Part shown: positions 35,053 to 42,542 of the stretch, piece by piece
Layout of the letters: the number at the start of each line of letters is the position of its first letter
Position numbering within the stretch: position 1 is the stretch's first letter
From: Streptomyces caelestis
Lineage (GTDB): Bacteria > Actinomycetota > Actinomycetes > Streptomycetales > Streptomycetaceae
Assembly (NCBI RefSeq): GCF_001279005.1
Contig: NZ_LGCN01000177.1
Location: 73,871 to 137,870 of the forward strand
Length of the DNA stretch: 64,000 bases
Direction: 5' to 3'
The notes under the pieces: model-generated
What the model was told of the DNA's origin: nothing
The model's database searches: none
The model's input: the letters and a program-made list of their open reading frames with translations, nothing else
Made by a program: the position numbers and the translations under genes

Positions 35053-35870
35053 ACGTGGCCCTCGGCTCCCTGCCCGCCGAACCGGGCCAGCAGAACGAGG
35101 ACTTCGCGGCCGTCGCCCCCGGCGCGGCCGTTCTCCTCGACGGTGCCAGTGTGGCCGGGGCGGAGACCGGATGCGTGCACGGCGTCGCCTGGTTCTCGTC
35201 GACGCTGGGCGGGCTGCTGCTGAGAAGCATCACGGCACACCCCGCCCGGCCGCTCACCGACTGCCTCGCCGACGCGATCCGGGACGTCCGTTCGCTGCAT
35301 GAGGACACCTGCGACCTGGCCTATAGGGCCAGTCCGACCAGTACGGTCGTTGCGGTCCGGACCGGTGGGGAAGCTCTGGAGTACCTCGTCCTCGGTGACT
35401 CGACCCTCCTCCTCGCCGACAGGGACGGGAAGACGACTGCTGTCACCGACCAGCGCCTGGACGAGGTCGGTGAACGGCTCCGCGCGCCGGTCGACGAACT
35501 GCCCACCGGTTCACCCGAACACGCTGCCGCCCTGGCCGAGTACCGCGACGCCCTGACAGGGCTCCGTAACCAGCCGGGCGGCTTCTGGATCGCCGGCCCC
35601 GAACCGCGGGCGGCCGAACACGCCCTCACGGGAACGGTGCCCCTGGAGTCGCTGGCGTCCGTGACGCTGATGAGCGACGGCGCCACGCGCCTCGTCGACC
35701 AGTTCGCCCTCGCCGACTGGCGAGAGGTGCTGGCCGTCCTCGGCTCCTCCGGCCCGGACGAACTGATCCGCCGCGTGCGGGAGGCGGAGAACGGCGATCC
35801 CGACGGGCGGCGCTGGCCGCGTGGCAAGGCAAGTGACGACGCGACGGTCCTTCACTGGGCGCTCTTGTAG
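35049..35870 (+). CDS. PP2C-family (PPM) protein phosphatase-like
   Basis: The 273-residue product has the Asp motifs of PPM phosphatases: QQNEDFAAVAPGAAVLLDGAS at the N-terminus (split here as two metal-binding blocks), LVLGDSTLLL, LMSDGATRLVD and KASDDATVLHW near the C-terminus. These coordinate the metal ions that hydrolyse phospho-Ser/Thr. The GTG start at 35049 overlaps the stop of the HTH sensor gene. It may dephosphorylate a partner of the RsbW-like kinase or of the HTH protein; this is inference from gene order. Confidence 0.82.
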   Translation: MNVALGSLPAEPGQQNEDFAAVAPGAAVLLDGASVAGAETGCVHGVAWFSSTLGGLLLRSITAHPARPLTDCLADAIRDVRSLHEDTCDLAYRASPTSTVVAVRTGGEALEYLVLGDSTLLLADRDGKTTAVTDQRLDEVGERLRAPVDELPTGSPEHAAALAEYRDALTGLRNQPGGFWIAGPEPRAAEHALTGTVPLESLASVTLMSDGATRLVDQFALADWREVLAVLGSSGPDELIRRVREAENGDPDGRRWPRGKASDDATVLHWALL

Positions 35871-35901
35871 CGCGTCCAGGTGGCCTTCAAGAGCCGCTCG
35901 T

Positions 35902-35999
35902 ATACCCCCCTAGACAGTTGACGGAGCGTCGGGTTACGGTAGCCGTCAACCCCCTAGACGGTTGGGGCGGGCCCCTCCCTGCGCTGTCTAGGGGGGTAT
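35902..35999. promoter_or_regulatory. AICE operator O3: three CTAGAC sites over a promoter
   Basis: ATACCCCCCTAGACAG (35902-35917) recurs perfectly inverted at 35984-35999, with a third CCCCCTAGAC at 35950-35959. TTGACG (35918-35923) and TAGCCG (35940-35945) are candidate -35 and -10 boxes between them. It lies upstream of the SCO3933-like and translocase genes, so it probably controls the transfer operon. Confidence 0.7.
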
Positions 36000-36049
36000 T
36001 CAACGGCTCGGCGTCCGTGACGGACGCCCGATCAAGTGAGGTTCACACA

Positions 36050-36397
36050 ATGCGTGTTATCCCCGTGGACACCTCGTCCGCCACTCTGCTGGTCACGAAG
36101 CTGCCCGAGGTCAAGGTGAGGGACCGGCAGACCGGAGAGGTGGCCGTGGACCCGGTCACCAACGACCGGCTCATGGTCCTGGAGCTGGTGTTCATCGCCC
36201 AGGGTGGCTCGGATATGATCAAGGTCACTGTGCCCGAGAAGGGCATCGGCGAGGGCCTGGTCATGGGCGCGCCGGTCTTCCTGTCCGGCCTGGTGGCCCG
36301 GCCCTGGGAAAGCGAGTTCGGCGGCCGTTCCCGGCACGGCATCGCCTACCGGGCGGACGCCGTCATGGTCGGCACTCCGGCTGCGGCACAGGGCTGA
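36050..36397 (+). CDS. SCO3933-like AICE regulatory protein
   Basis: The 115-residue product is beta-rich with VKVRDRQTGEVAVDPVTNDR and FIAQGGSDMIKVTVPEKG. It matches the small protein that precedes the translocase gene in many Streptomyces AICEs, annotated as SCO3933-family regulatory protein. A GTGAGG site precedes the ATG at 36050. It ends 5 bp before the translocase gene and is certainly co-transcribed with it. Confidence 0.8.
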   Translation: MRVIPVDTSSATLLVTKLPEVKVRDRQTGEVAVDPVTNDRLMVLELVFIAQGGSDMIKVTVPEKGIGEGLVMGAPVFLSGLVARPWESEFGGRSRHGIAYRADAVMVGTPAAAQG

Positions 36398-36402
36398 ACG
36401 TC

Positions 36403-37764
36403 ATGACCGACGCCCTGTGGGTTCTGGTGCCGGCGCTGCTGGCGGTGGCCGCGCTGGTCGCGGTGCGCCGTCGGCTGCCGGTCCTGTTCTGGTGGCTGGT
36501 CGGGTATCCGGTTGTCGCGCTGCGGGTGCTCGCCACGTACCGGGCCACCATGGACGCCTGCGGCCTGACGGTGCCCGCCTCGGTCATGCGCCGGGCCACC
36601 GCCCGGATGGCGGGGCGGCAGGCTGCTCCCGTACCGCCTCGCCGTTCGCTGCCGCTGCCGACCGGGTCCGGGCTCGTGATGCGGCTGCGCATGGCGGCCG
36701 GGCAGGCACCCGAGGACTTCACCGCCTCGGCCGACCGGCTGCGGCACGCCTGGGGCGCGCACGCCGTGCATGTCCGGCCCACCAAACCGGGACGGCTGGA
36801 GCTGCGGTTGGTCGGCTGGGACGTCCTCGCCGACGTCCGGCCCGCTCGGCGGCTGCGGACCGAACCGCTGTCCCTGCCGCTGGCGCTGCGCGAAGACGGA
36901 CAGTGGCACGTCCGGGACTTCCGCACCGTGCCGCACGAACTGATCCTCGGCGCGACGCAGTCGGGCAAGTCCGTGTACCTGCGGAACCTGCTGTGCGGGC
37001 TGGCCCGGCAACCCGTCGCGCTCGTCGGCATCGACTGCAAGTGGGGCGTCGAACTGGTTCCGTTCGCGCCCCGGTTGTCGGCGCTCGCCGACACGTCGGA
37101 CCGTGCGAACGACCTCCTCGACGTCCTGGTGGAGGAGATGGAGGCACGGTTCCGTCTGATCGGCATGACGGGCGGGACCGGTCAGGACGCCGTGCTCACC
37201 TCGGACGTCTGGGGCCTGCCCGAGAAGGCGCGGCCGGTGCCGGTCGTGGTTGTCGTCGACGAGGTCGCCGAACTCTTCCTCGCCGCGAGCAAGGACGACG
37301 AGAAGCGGCGGGACGCCATGGTCACCAAGCTCATCCGCCTCGCCCAGCTCGGCCGCGCGGCCGGCATCTACCTGGAGGTGTGCGGGCAGCGCTTCGGCGC
37401 CGAACTGGGCAAGGGCGCCACCATGCTCCGCGCCCAGCTCACCGGACGGGTCTGCCACCGCGTCAACGACGAGACGTCCGCCAACATGGCGCTCGGCGAC
37501 ATCGCACCGGAAGCGGCGCTGGCCGCAACCTCCATCCCGGCCGAACGGCCCGGCGTCGCGGTCGTCGGCGACTCCTCCGGCGGCTGGTCCCGCGTCCGCT
37601 CACCCCACCTCACCCTCGACGAAGCGGCGGCCATCTGCCGCGACACCTCGGGCCTGGTCCCGGAACTGCCCCGCCTCGACGCCTTCCGGCCCGTCGTCGC
37701 CGAACCGACGGGGCCGCCCTCACTCCCCGCCGCGGTGCCCACCACTCGCCCGGCCACCGAGTAA
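36403..37764 (+). CDS. FtsK/SpoIIIE-type conjugative DNA translocase (TraB/TraSA-like)
   Basis: The 453-residue protein has one or two N-terminal transmembrane helices (about residues 5-45), a linker, and an FtsK-type motor with Walker A GATQSGKS near residue 186 and Walker B VVVVVDEVAEL near 284. In Streptomyces mating, such proteins form hexamers that move double-stranded DNA from mycelium to mycelium. No separate relaxase is needed. It directly follows the SCO3933-like gene and is followed by the Spd-type genes. Confidence 0.93.
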   Translation: MTDALWVLVPALLAVAALVAVRRRLPVLFWWLVGYPVVALRVLATYRATMDACGLTVPASVMRRATARMAGRQAAPVPPRRSLPLPTGSGLVMRLRMAAGQAPEDFTASADRLRHAWGAHAVHVRPTKPGRLELRLVGWDVLADVRPARRLRTEPLSLPLALREDGQWHVRDFRTVPHELILGATQSGKSVYLRNLLCGLARQPVALVGIDCKWGVELVPFAPRLSALADTSDRANDLLDVLVEEMEARFRLIGMTGGTGQDAVLTSDVWGLPEKARPVPVVVVVDEVAELFLAASKDDEKRRDAMVTKLIRLAQLGRAAGIYLEVCGQRFGAELGKGATMLRAQLTGRVCHRVNDETSANMALGDIAPEAALAATSIPAERPGVAVVGDSSGGWSRVRSPHLTLDEAAAICRDTSGLVPELPRLDAFRPVVAEPTGPPSLPAAVPTTRPATE

Positions 37765-37847
37765 CCGCACTCCCTCTCCCACGGCCGGCGTGACCGCCTC
37801 GCGCCATGTCCCTACCCCTCCCATGCCCGAAACCGGAAGGAAGCCCT

Positions 37848-38060
37848 GTGCCACGTCCCTCCATCGCCGAGGTCAGCGCCCTCATCGCGGACCTGGCCGC
37901 GCTCCGGCAGAACCGGACCTCTGCCGAGTACGCCGTGCTCATGGACCGTAAGGCGGAGCTGCTGGAGCGCATCGCCGACCACACGCCCGGCGACACCGAG
38001 GCCGCCGGGGTGGCCCGCCTCGCCCGCGAGCGCACCGACTCCCTCAAGTCCACCGACTGA
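37848..38060 (+). CDS. small helical AICE protein
   Basis: The 70-residue product (GTG 37848, with GGAAGGAAG just upstream) is predicted almost fully helical: AEVSALIADLAALRQNRTSA, then a Lys/Glu-rich stretch. Similar unnamed proteins follow the translocase in related elements. Function unknown. Confidence 0.7.
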   Translation: MPRPSIAEVSALIADLAALRQNRTSAEYAVLMDRKAELLERIADHTPGDTEAAGVARLARERTDSLKSTD

Positions 38061-38084
38061 CCACGCCGGAAGGAGACCGAGCCG

Positions 38085-38795
38085 ATGCGTGCCCCTCTGG
38101 CCCGCGTGGACGCCGTAATCGTTCAGGCCGTCATCGCCGGTGCCCTGTCTTTCTCTCACCTGCATGACTTGGCTGCGGCGGCCGGGCAGGACGGCTGGAA
38201 GGCGTGGGCCTACCCCGTGAGCGTCGACTTGCTCCTAGTGGCCGCATGGCGTCGGATGCGTCAGTTGCAGCGGGCGGGACAGGCGGCTGGTGGCCCGCGG
38301 CTGTGGTTCCTGGTGGCCCTGGCCGCTTCCCTCGGCGCCAACGTCGCCACGGCCGGACTCCTCGACTTGGACGACGTACCGGCCTGGCTCCGCGTGACGG
38401 TCGCCGGCTGGCCCGCCATCGCCTTCTTCGGCGGCACGCTACTGGCCCATGCCCCGCACACCCCGGAAACACCGACGGCCCCGGCCTCCCCGGCGGCGGA
38501 CGCCGAAACGGAGCCGCACGCCGCTCCGTCCGCCGTCGACCGGCCCGACCGTGAGGCGCTGCCGGCGCCCTCCGCCGACCTCGGGCCGGCTCCGGGGCCC
38601 ACTGACGAACCGGTCACCACCCCGACCCCCGCGCCTGCTCCGGCCGTTGCCCTGCCGCCCGCACTCGTCGACCGCGTCCGGGCCCTGGCCGACGAGCACC
38701 GCTCGACCACCGGTCGCCCCGCCGACCCGGACGCCGTGCGCGCCCGGCTCGGCCTGCCCCCGTCCATGACCGCATCCGTCGCCGCTCACCTCTGA
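38085..38795 (+). CDS. DUF2637/SpdB-type membrane protein
   Basis: The 236-residue product has about four transmembrane segments in its first 125 residues, including AVIVQAVIAGALSFSHLHDL, and a Pro/Ala-rich linker. It ends with a short helical domain ending GLPPSMTASVAAHL. This DUF2637 layout belongs to SpdB-like proteins that help the element spread through the recipient mycelium (pock formation). GGAAGGAG lies upstream of the ATG at 38085. Confidence 0.85.
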   Translation: MRAPLARVDAVIVQAVIAGALSFSHLHDLAAAAGQDGWKAWAYPVSVDLLLVAAWRRMRQLQRAGQAAGGPRLWFLVALAASLGANVATAGLLDLDDVPAWLRVTVAGWPAIAFFGGTLLAHAPHTPETPTAPASPAADAETEPHAAPSAVDRPDREALPAPSADLGPAPGPTDEPVTTPTPAPAPAVALPPALVDRVRALADEHRSTTGRPADPDAVRARLGLPPSMTASVAAHL

Positions 38796-38810
38796 GAGAG
38801 GAGCACCACC

Positions 38811-38990
38811 ATGCACCGCCGCTTCCGCAACGTCCGCCGCATCGGACCCGTGAACGTCGCCTCGTACATCGACCGCGGCCGGAACCGCTACCTGGCCGCC
38901 TGCACCGCCCCCCGCTGCGACTTCTCCGCCGAGTACGACAGCCGCGCCGCCGCCGAACTCGCCGCCCGCACCCACCGCTGCTCGGCCTGA
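38811..38990 (+). CDS. mobile element transfer protein
   Basis: The 59-residue product contains HRRFRNVRRIGPVNVAS, then CTAPRCDFSAEYDSRAAAEL and a final HRC, with CxxxxC and HxC positions that could bind zinc. It matches the short protein annotated as mobile element transfer protein in AICEs and Streptomyces plasmids. GAGAGGAG precedes the ATG at 38811. It lies between the DUF2637 gene and two small hydrophobic-protein genes. Confidence 0.82.
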   Translation: MHRRFRNVRRIGPVNVASYIDRGRNRYLAACTAPRCDFSAEYDSRAAAELAARTHRCSA

Positions 38991-39005
38991 CAGGAGATCA
39001 CCACT

Positions 39006-39160
39006 ATGGACGTTCCGCTCTGGCTCGCCCTGCTCGTCGTCGGCGTTCTCGGCGTCAAACTCATCCGCCCGCCCTGGTGGCTCATCGCCGCCCTGCTCCT
39101 CGGCGGCTACCTCCTCGCCGACAGCCTGCTGGCCCCGTCATCGACACCGCCGTCAAGTAA
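39006..39160 (+). CDS. small hydrophobic transfer-region protein, apparent frameshift
   Basis: From ATG 39006 the product is a short hydrophobic protein with two membrane segments (WLALLVVGVLGV and WWLIAALLLGGYLLA). After LLAP at about 39134 the frame runs on past the start of the next gene. A one-base shift at the CCCC run would instead give VIDTAVK and a stop (TAA) at 39158, the expected length for this class of about 51 residues. Either one C was lost by mutation or sequencing error, or the protein is really longer. The following gene starts at 39181 with its own ribosome binding site. Confidence 0.6.
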
Positions 39161-39180
39161 CCCCGAAGGGAGACCCGCTC

Positions 39181-39465
39181 ATGTTCCGACCGAAGCTCCC
39201 CACCATGCCCCAGCCGACCGGCCTGGTCACCCCGCCCGCCGTCGTCGAACCGCCCGCTGCCACCCCGGTCGTCCCGACCCCGGCGTCGTCCCGCCCGGCC
39301 GTCCGGCTCACGCCCGGTACCGCGCTCGCCCTCGTCGGCGGCGGCACCGCCGTGGTCCTGGTCGTCGGCGCCGTCCTGGTCTCCATGCTCCTCGCCGTCG
39401 CCCTCACTGCCGTGTCCGTGGCCGTGTGCGCCGTCGTCGTCCGCTCCCTTCTCAGCCGCCGCTGA
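39181..39465 (+). CDS. small SpdB-like membrane protein
   Basis: The 94-residue protein has a Pro-rich N-terminus and a hydrophobic stretch of about 45 residues at the C-terminal half (LALVGGGTAVVLVVGAVL and onward), probably two transmembrane helices. It fits the small Spd proteins that follow the translocase in AICEs. GGGAG precedes the ATG at 39181. Confidence 0.78.
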   Translation: MFRPKLPTMPQPTGLVTPPAVVEPPAATPVVPTPASSRPAVRLTPGTALALVGGGTAVVLVVGAVLVSMLLAVALTAVSVAVCAVVVRSLLSRR

Positions 39466-39480
39466 CCTCACCGCCTTCCG

Positions 39481-39529
39481 CCCGCCCGGCTTGCTCGTGC
39501 TGTCTAGCCCCCTCGACAGGCCGGGCGGG
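39481..39529. promoter_or_regulatory. AICE operator O4 inside a larger hairpin, before repSA-like gene
   Basis: CTGTC-TAGCCCCCTC-GACAG (39500-39519) is an imperfect member of the GTCTAG site family. It is enclosed by CCCGCCCGGC (39481-39490) and GCCGGGCGGG (39520-39529). It could terminate the Spd operon and control replication initiator expression. Confidence 0.6.
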
Positions 39530-39576
39530 GCTTGCCGCGCCGAACTCCTGACCTCTCTGCAAGGAGGAATCCGCAC

Positions 39577-40923
39577 ATGCACACCGCGGCTCCGACCGGA
39601 GCCATCCGCCGCCTGGTGGCTCTCGCCCAGCACGGCGACCTCAGCACCTACGCACGCCAGATCCAACGTCTCGGCGGCTGCGAGCGGCCCGTACGGATGG
39701 AGGGCCACCGGGTCGACGTCCACGCCGCCACGGGCGAGATCCTCCGGGAGATCGTCGACCGCGACCTTTCGGCCGGACAGCTCCTCATCCGCTGCAACAA
39801 CCGCCGCGCCACACGGTGCGTCGCCTGCGCCGAGGTGTACCGCAAAGACACCTTCCACCTCGTCACGGCCGGCCTGAGCGGCGGCAAGGGCATCAGCCCG
39901 TCCGTCGCCGGGCACCCGCGCGTCTTCGCCACCTTCACCGCCCCGTCCTTCGGCCCCGTCCACAACCGCCCCGGCGGCGGCCGGTGCCGCTGCGGACGCC
40001 TCCACCCGGACGACGACCCCGCCCTCGGCACGCCCCTGGACCCGGACCACTACGACTACCGCGCAGCCGTCCTGTGGAACGCACACGCCGGGGCACTGTG
40101 GGGCCGCTTCACCACCTACCTGCGCCAGCACCTCGCCTCCCGCGCGGGCCTCAGCCGCTCGGCGCTGCGCGACTGCCTCAAGGTCTCCTACGCCAAGGTC
40201 GCCGAGTACCAGCGGCGCGGCGCCGTCCACTTCCACGCCGTCATCCGCCTCGACGGCCCGGACGGCGCCGAGGACGCCCCACCGGCCTGGGCCACCACCG
40301 AACTGCTCACCGACGCGATCCGCTCGGCGGCCCGGCTCGCCGAGACACCCGGCCCGGTCCTCGACGGCCGCGCGTACGCCTTCCGCTTCGGCGAACAACT
40401 CGACATCCGCCCCATCCGCTCGGCCGACTTCGCGGGCACCTCGGAACTGTCCAGCCGCGCCGTGGCCGCCTACATCGCCAAGTACGCCACCAAGGGCGCC
40501 GAGACCGCGGGCACCCTCGACCGGCCCATCCGCAACCCGATCACCGACCTGATCGGCTCCGGCGTCACCGACCACGCCCGGCGCATGATCCTCACCTGCT
40601 GGCACCTCGGCGCCCTGCCCGAACTCGAAGACCTGCGCCTGCGCAAGTGGGCCCACATGCTCGGCTTCCGCGGCCACTTCTCCACCAAGTCCCGCGCCTA
40701 CTCCGTCACCCTCGGCGCCCTCCGCCAGGAACGCGCCGACCACAACGAAGCCCTCACCCGCGAACACGCGGCCGAGGCCGGCCACCCGCTGCCCGACCCG
40801 GACACCGTCCTCGTCGTCTCCCACTGGCGCTTCGCCGGCACCGGACTGACCGCCGCAGAGACCTGGCTCGCCGCCTCTCGCAACTCCGCTACTTCACCGG
40901 AAGGAGAACCCACACATGGCTGA
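39577..40923 (+). CDS. RepSA-like replication initiator
   Basis: The 448-residue protein matches the AICE/plasmid replication initiator family (RepSA of pSAM2). Visible features are a Cys cluster (RCNNRRATRCVAC, and CRCGRLH further on), a HUH-like motif VHFHAVIRLD near residue 212 and AAYIAKYATKGAE near 295, which supplies Tyr and Lys typical of rolling-circle initiators. AAGGAGG lies 8 nt before ATG 39577. The last 8 bp overlap the xis gene, as in pSAM2. It nicks the element for replication after excision. Confidence 0.9.
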   Translation: MHTAAPTGAIRRLVALAQHGDLSTYARQIQRLGGCERPVRMEGHRVDVHAATGEILREIVDRDLSAGQLLIRCNNRRATRCVACAEVYRKDTFHLVTAGLSGGKGISPSVAGHPRVFATFTAPSFGPVHNRPGGGRCRCGRLHPDDDPALGTPLDPDHYDYRAAVLWNAHAGALWGRFTTYLRQHLASRAGLSRSALRDCLKVSYAKVAEYQRRGAVHFHAVIRLDGPDGAEDAPPAWATTELLTDAIRSAARLAETPGPVLDGRAYAFRFGEQLDIRPIRSADFAGTSELSSRAVAAYIAKYATKGAETAGTLDRPIRNPITDLIGSGVTDHARRMILTCWHLGALPELEDLRLRKWAHMLGFRGHFSTKSRAYSVTLGALRQERADHNEALTREHAAEAGHPLPDPDTVLVVSHWRFAGTGLTAAETWLAASRNSATSPEGEPTHG

Positions 40924-41128
40924 CCGCTACCTGACCGTGGCGCAGGTGGCCGAACTCCTCGGCACCACGGAACGCTTCCCGCGCCGCCTGATCGCCGAGC
41001 GACGCATCGTGTTCGTCAAGGTCGGTCGGCACGTCCGTATCCCGGAGAGTGCTCTGGACGCCTTCATCGACGCCAACACGGTGCAGCCGATCGGCGATCG
41101 CCGTAGCTCCCTGCGGAGGGCTGCCTGA
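40916..41128 (+). CDS. excisionase (Xis), MerR-like helix-turn-helix
   Basis: The 70-residue product has the excisionase fold: YLTVAQVAELLGTTERFPRR followed by a wing, KVGRHVRIPESALDAFI. It overlaps the replication gene by 8 bp and its TGA stop overlaps the ATG of int (TGATG). With Int it directs excision at the tRNA att sites. Confidence 0.92.
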   Translation: MADRYLTVAQVAELLGTTERFPRRLIAERRIVFVKVGRHVRIPESALDAFIDANTVQPIGDRRSSLRRAA

Positions 41129-42258
41129 TGGCGAACAAGAAGGGGAGGCGCCGGGACTTCGGCTCGGTCCGGCAGCTTCCGTCCGGCCGCTGGCAGGTCC
41201 GTTACCGGGACCCGGAGACGGGGCAGCTGCGTCCGGCGGAGAAGACGTACGCGACCAAGACCGATGCCCAAGTCGCCCTGACGCACATCGAGTCGGACAT
41301 CGCGCGCGGGCAGTGGTCGGACCCGGATGCCGGGGTGGTGAACTTCGAGGAGTACGCCACCGCGTGGCTGCGGGACCGGAAGCTCGCCGACCGCACCCGT
41401 GAGCGGAACGAGTCGGTGATACGGCTGCACATCCTGCCCACCTTCGGGACCGGGAGCGTGGCCGACGTGACGACAGCCCGGGTGCGCAGCTGGCGCGGCA
41501 AACTCCTCGCGGCTGGCGTCGGTGAGCCGTCGGTGGTCAAGGCGTACCAACTGCTGCGTGCCCTGATGAACACGGCCGTGGACGACGAGCTGATCCGGCG
41601 CAACCCGTGCCGCATCAAGGGCGCGGACCGCTACGACGTGCCCGAGCGGCCGGTCCTCACGGTGGCGGAGGTCTTCGCCGTCGCCGACTCCATCGCGCCG
41701 CGCTACCGGCTGCTCGTGCTCCTGGCGGCCTTCACCACCCTGCGGTTCGGGGAGCTGGCGGCCCTGCGGCGCCGGGATGTCGACCTGGAGGGGCTGACCG
41801 TCACCGTGCGCCGCGCTCAGGCCGAGCTGCAGGACGGCCGGCTCTTCGACAAGGCGCCGAAGTCCGCGGCCGGGGTGCGCTCCGTCTCCTTCCCGGCCGA
41901 ACTGCTCGACGCGGTCACACACCACCTGGAGCACTTCGCCGCCCCCGGCCGTGACGGGCATGTCTTCGTCGGTCCGCAGGGTGGGCAGCTGCGACGGAGC
42001 AACTTCCGGGACGACTGGGTCAAGGCCCGGAAGGCCGCGGGCGTCACGGCCGAGCTGCACTTCCACGACCTGCGGCACACGGGCAACACGCTGGCCTCGA
42101 CGGCCGGGGCCAGTACGCGGGAGCTGATGACGCGCATGGGCCACAGCAGCTCGCGCGCCGCGCTGATCTACCAGCACATGACCAGCGACCGGGATCGGGT
42201 CATTGCAGATCGGCTCGGGACCATGATCCGTGACGGCGGGGGAGGGGCATCGGGCTAG
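41128..42258 (+). CDS. tyrosine recombinase integrase
   Basis: The 376-residue protein has an N-terminal AP2-like arm-binding region (GRWQVRYRDPETGQL), a core-binding domain (about 65-160) and the catalytic domain with TLRFGELAAL (Arg), HDLRHTG (His and Arg), MGHSS (His) and IYQHM (Tyr nucleophile near 349). It is intact, in contrast to the relic at 25907-26345 that matches its first half. It should catalyse recombination at the tRNA-Arg 3' end, 1.6 kb downstream. Confidence 0.95.
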   Translation: MANKKGRRRDFGSVRQLPSGRWQVRYRDPETGQLRPAEKTYATKTDAQVALTHIESDIARGQWSDPDAGVVNFEEYATAWLRDRKLADRTRERNESVIRLHILPTFGTGSVADVTTARVRSWRGKLLAAGVGEPSVVKAYQLLRALMNTAVDDELIRRNPCRIKGADRYDVPERPVLTVAEVFAVADSIAPRYRLLVLLAAFTTLRFGELAALRRRDVDLEGLTVTVRRAQAELQDGRLFDKAPKSAAGVRSVSFPAELLDAVTHHLEHFAAPGRDGHVFVGPQGGQLRRSNFRDDWVKARKAAGVTAELHFHDLRHTGNTLASTAGASTRELMTRMGHSSSRAALIYQHMTSDRDRVIADRLGTMIRDGGGGASG

Positions 42259-42406
42259 GGGATGTGGCATCCACATGGCATTAGGTCGTGTCTCCCAACT
42301 CGCAAGTACGGGGCATGAAGGGCTTTGTCGTGCTCATAGACTTGTGACGTGGCATTCATGAGCACCCCGCACTGCTGCTTCCTGTGATCGGAAGGCGCTG
42401 AGGGCG

Positions 42407-42487
42407 ATGCCGGACGGCGTCGCCCTCCTTGGTGTGCCTGCTCGCGAGTCACGTCCCGATGCTGCCCGATCCTTCCTGGGGCAGTGA
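42407..42487 (+). CDS. possible 26-residue leader peptide
   Basis: ATG 42407 with GAGGG 3 to 8 nt upstream opens a 26-codon frame (MPDGVALLGVPARESR and onward, ending SFLGQ) that stops 55 nt before the methyltransferase start. It contains one arm of an 11-bp inverted repeat, the partner lying 18 nt before the methyltransferase ribosome binding site. This is the layout of ribosome-stalling leaders ahead of macrolide-resistance genes. Expression is not shown by the sequence. Confidence 0.4.
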   Translation: MPDGVALLGVPARESRPDAARSFLGQ

Positions 42488-42507
42488 CGCTCTGATCGAG
42501 CAGGCAC
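42434..42507 (+). promoter_or_regulatory. candidate attenuator stem upstream of methyltransferase
   Basis: GTGCCTGCTCG (42434-42444), inside the leader frame, is perfectly complementary to CGAGCAGGCAC (42497-42507). A ribosome stalled in the leader would free the second arm and change folding near the CAGGAG ribosome binding site at about 42531. Structure inferred by eye only. Confidence 0.4.
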
Positions 42508-42542
42508 GATCCCTTCCCTTCACCCCTTGCCAGGAGTGCTTC

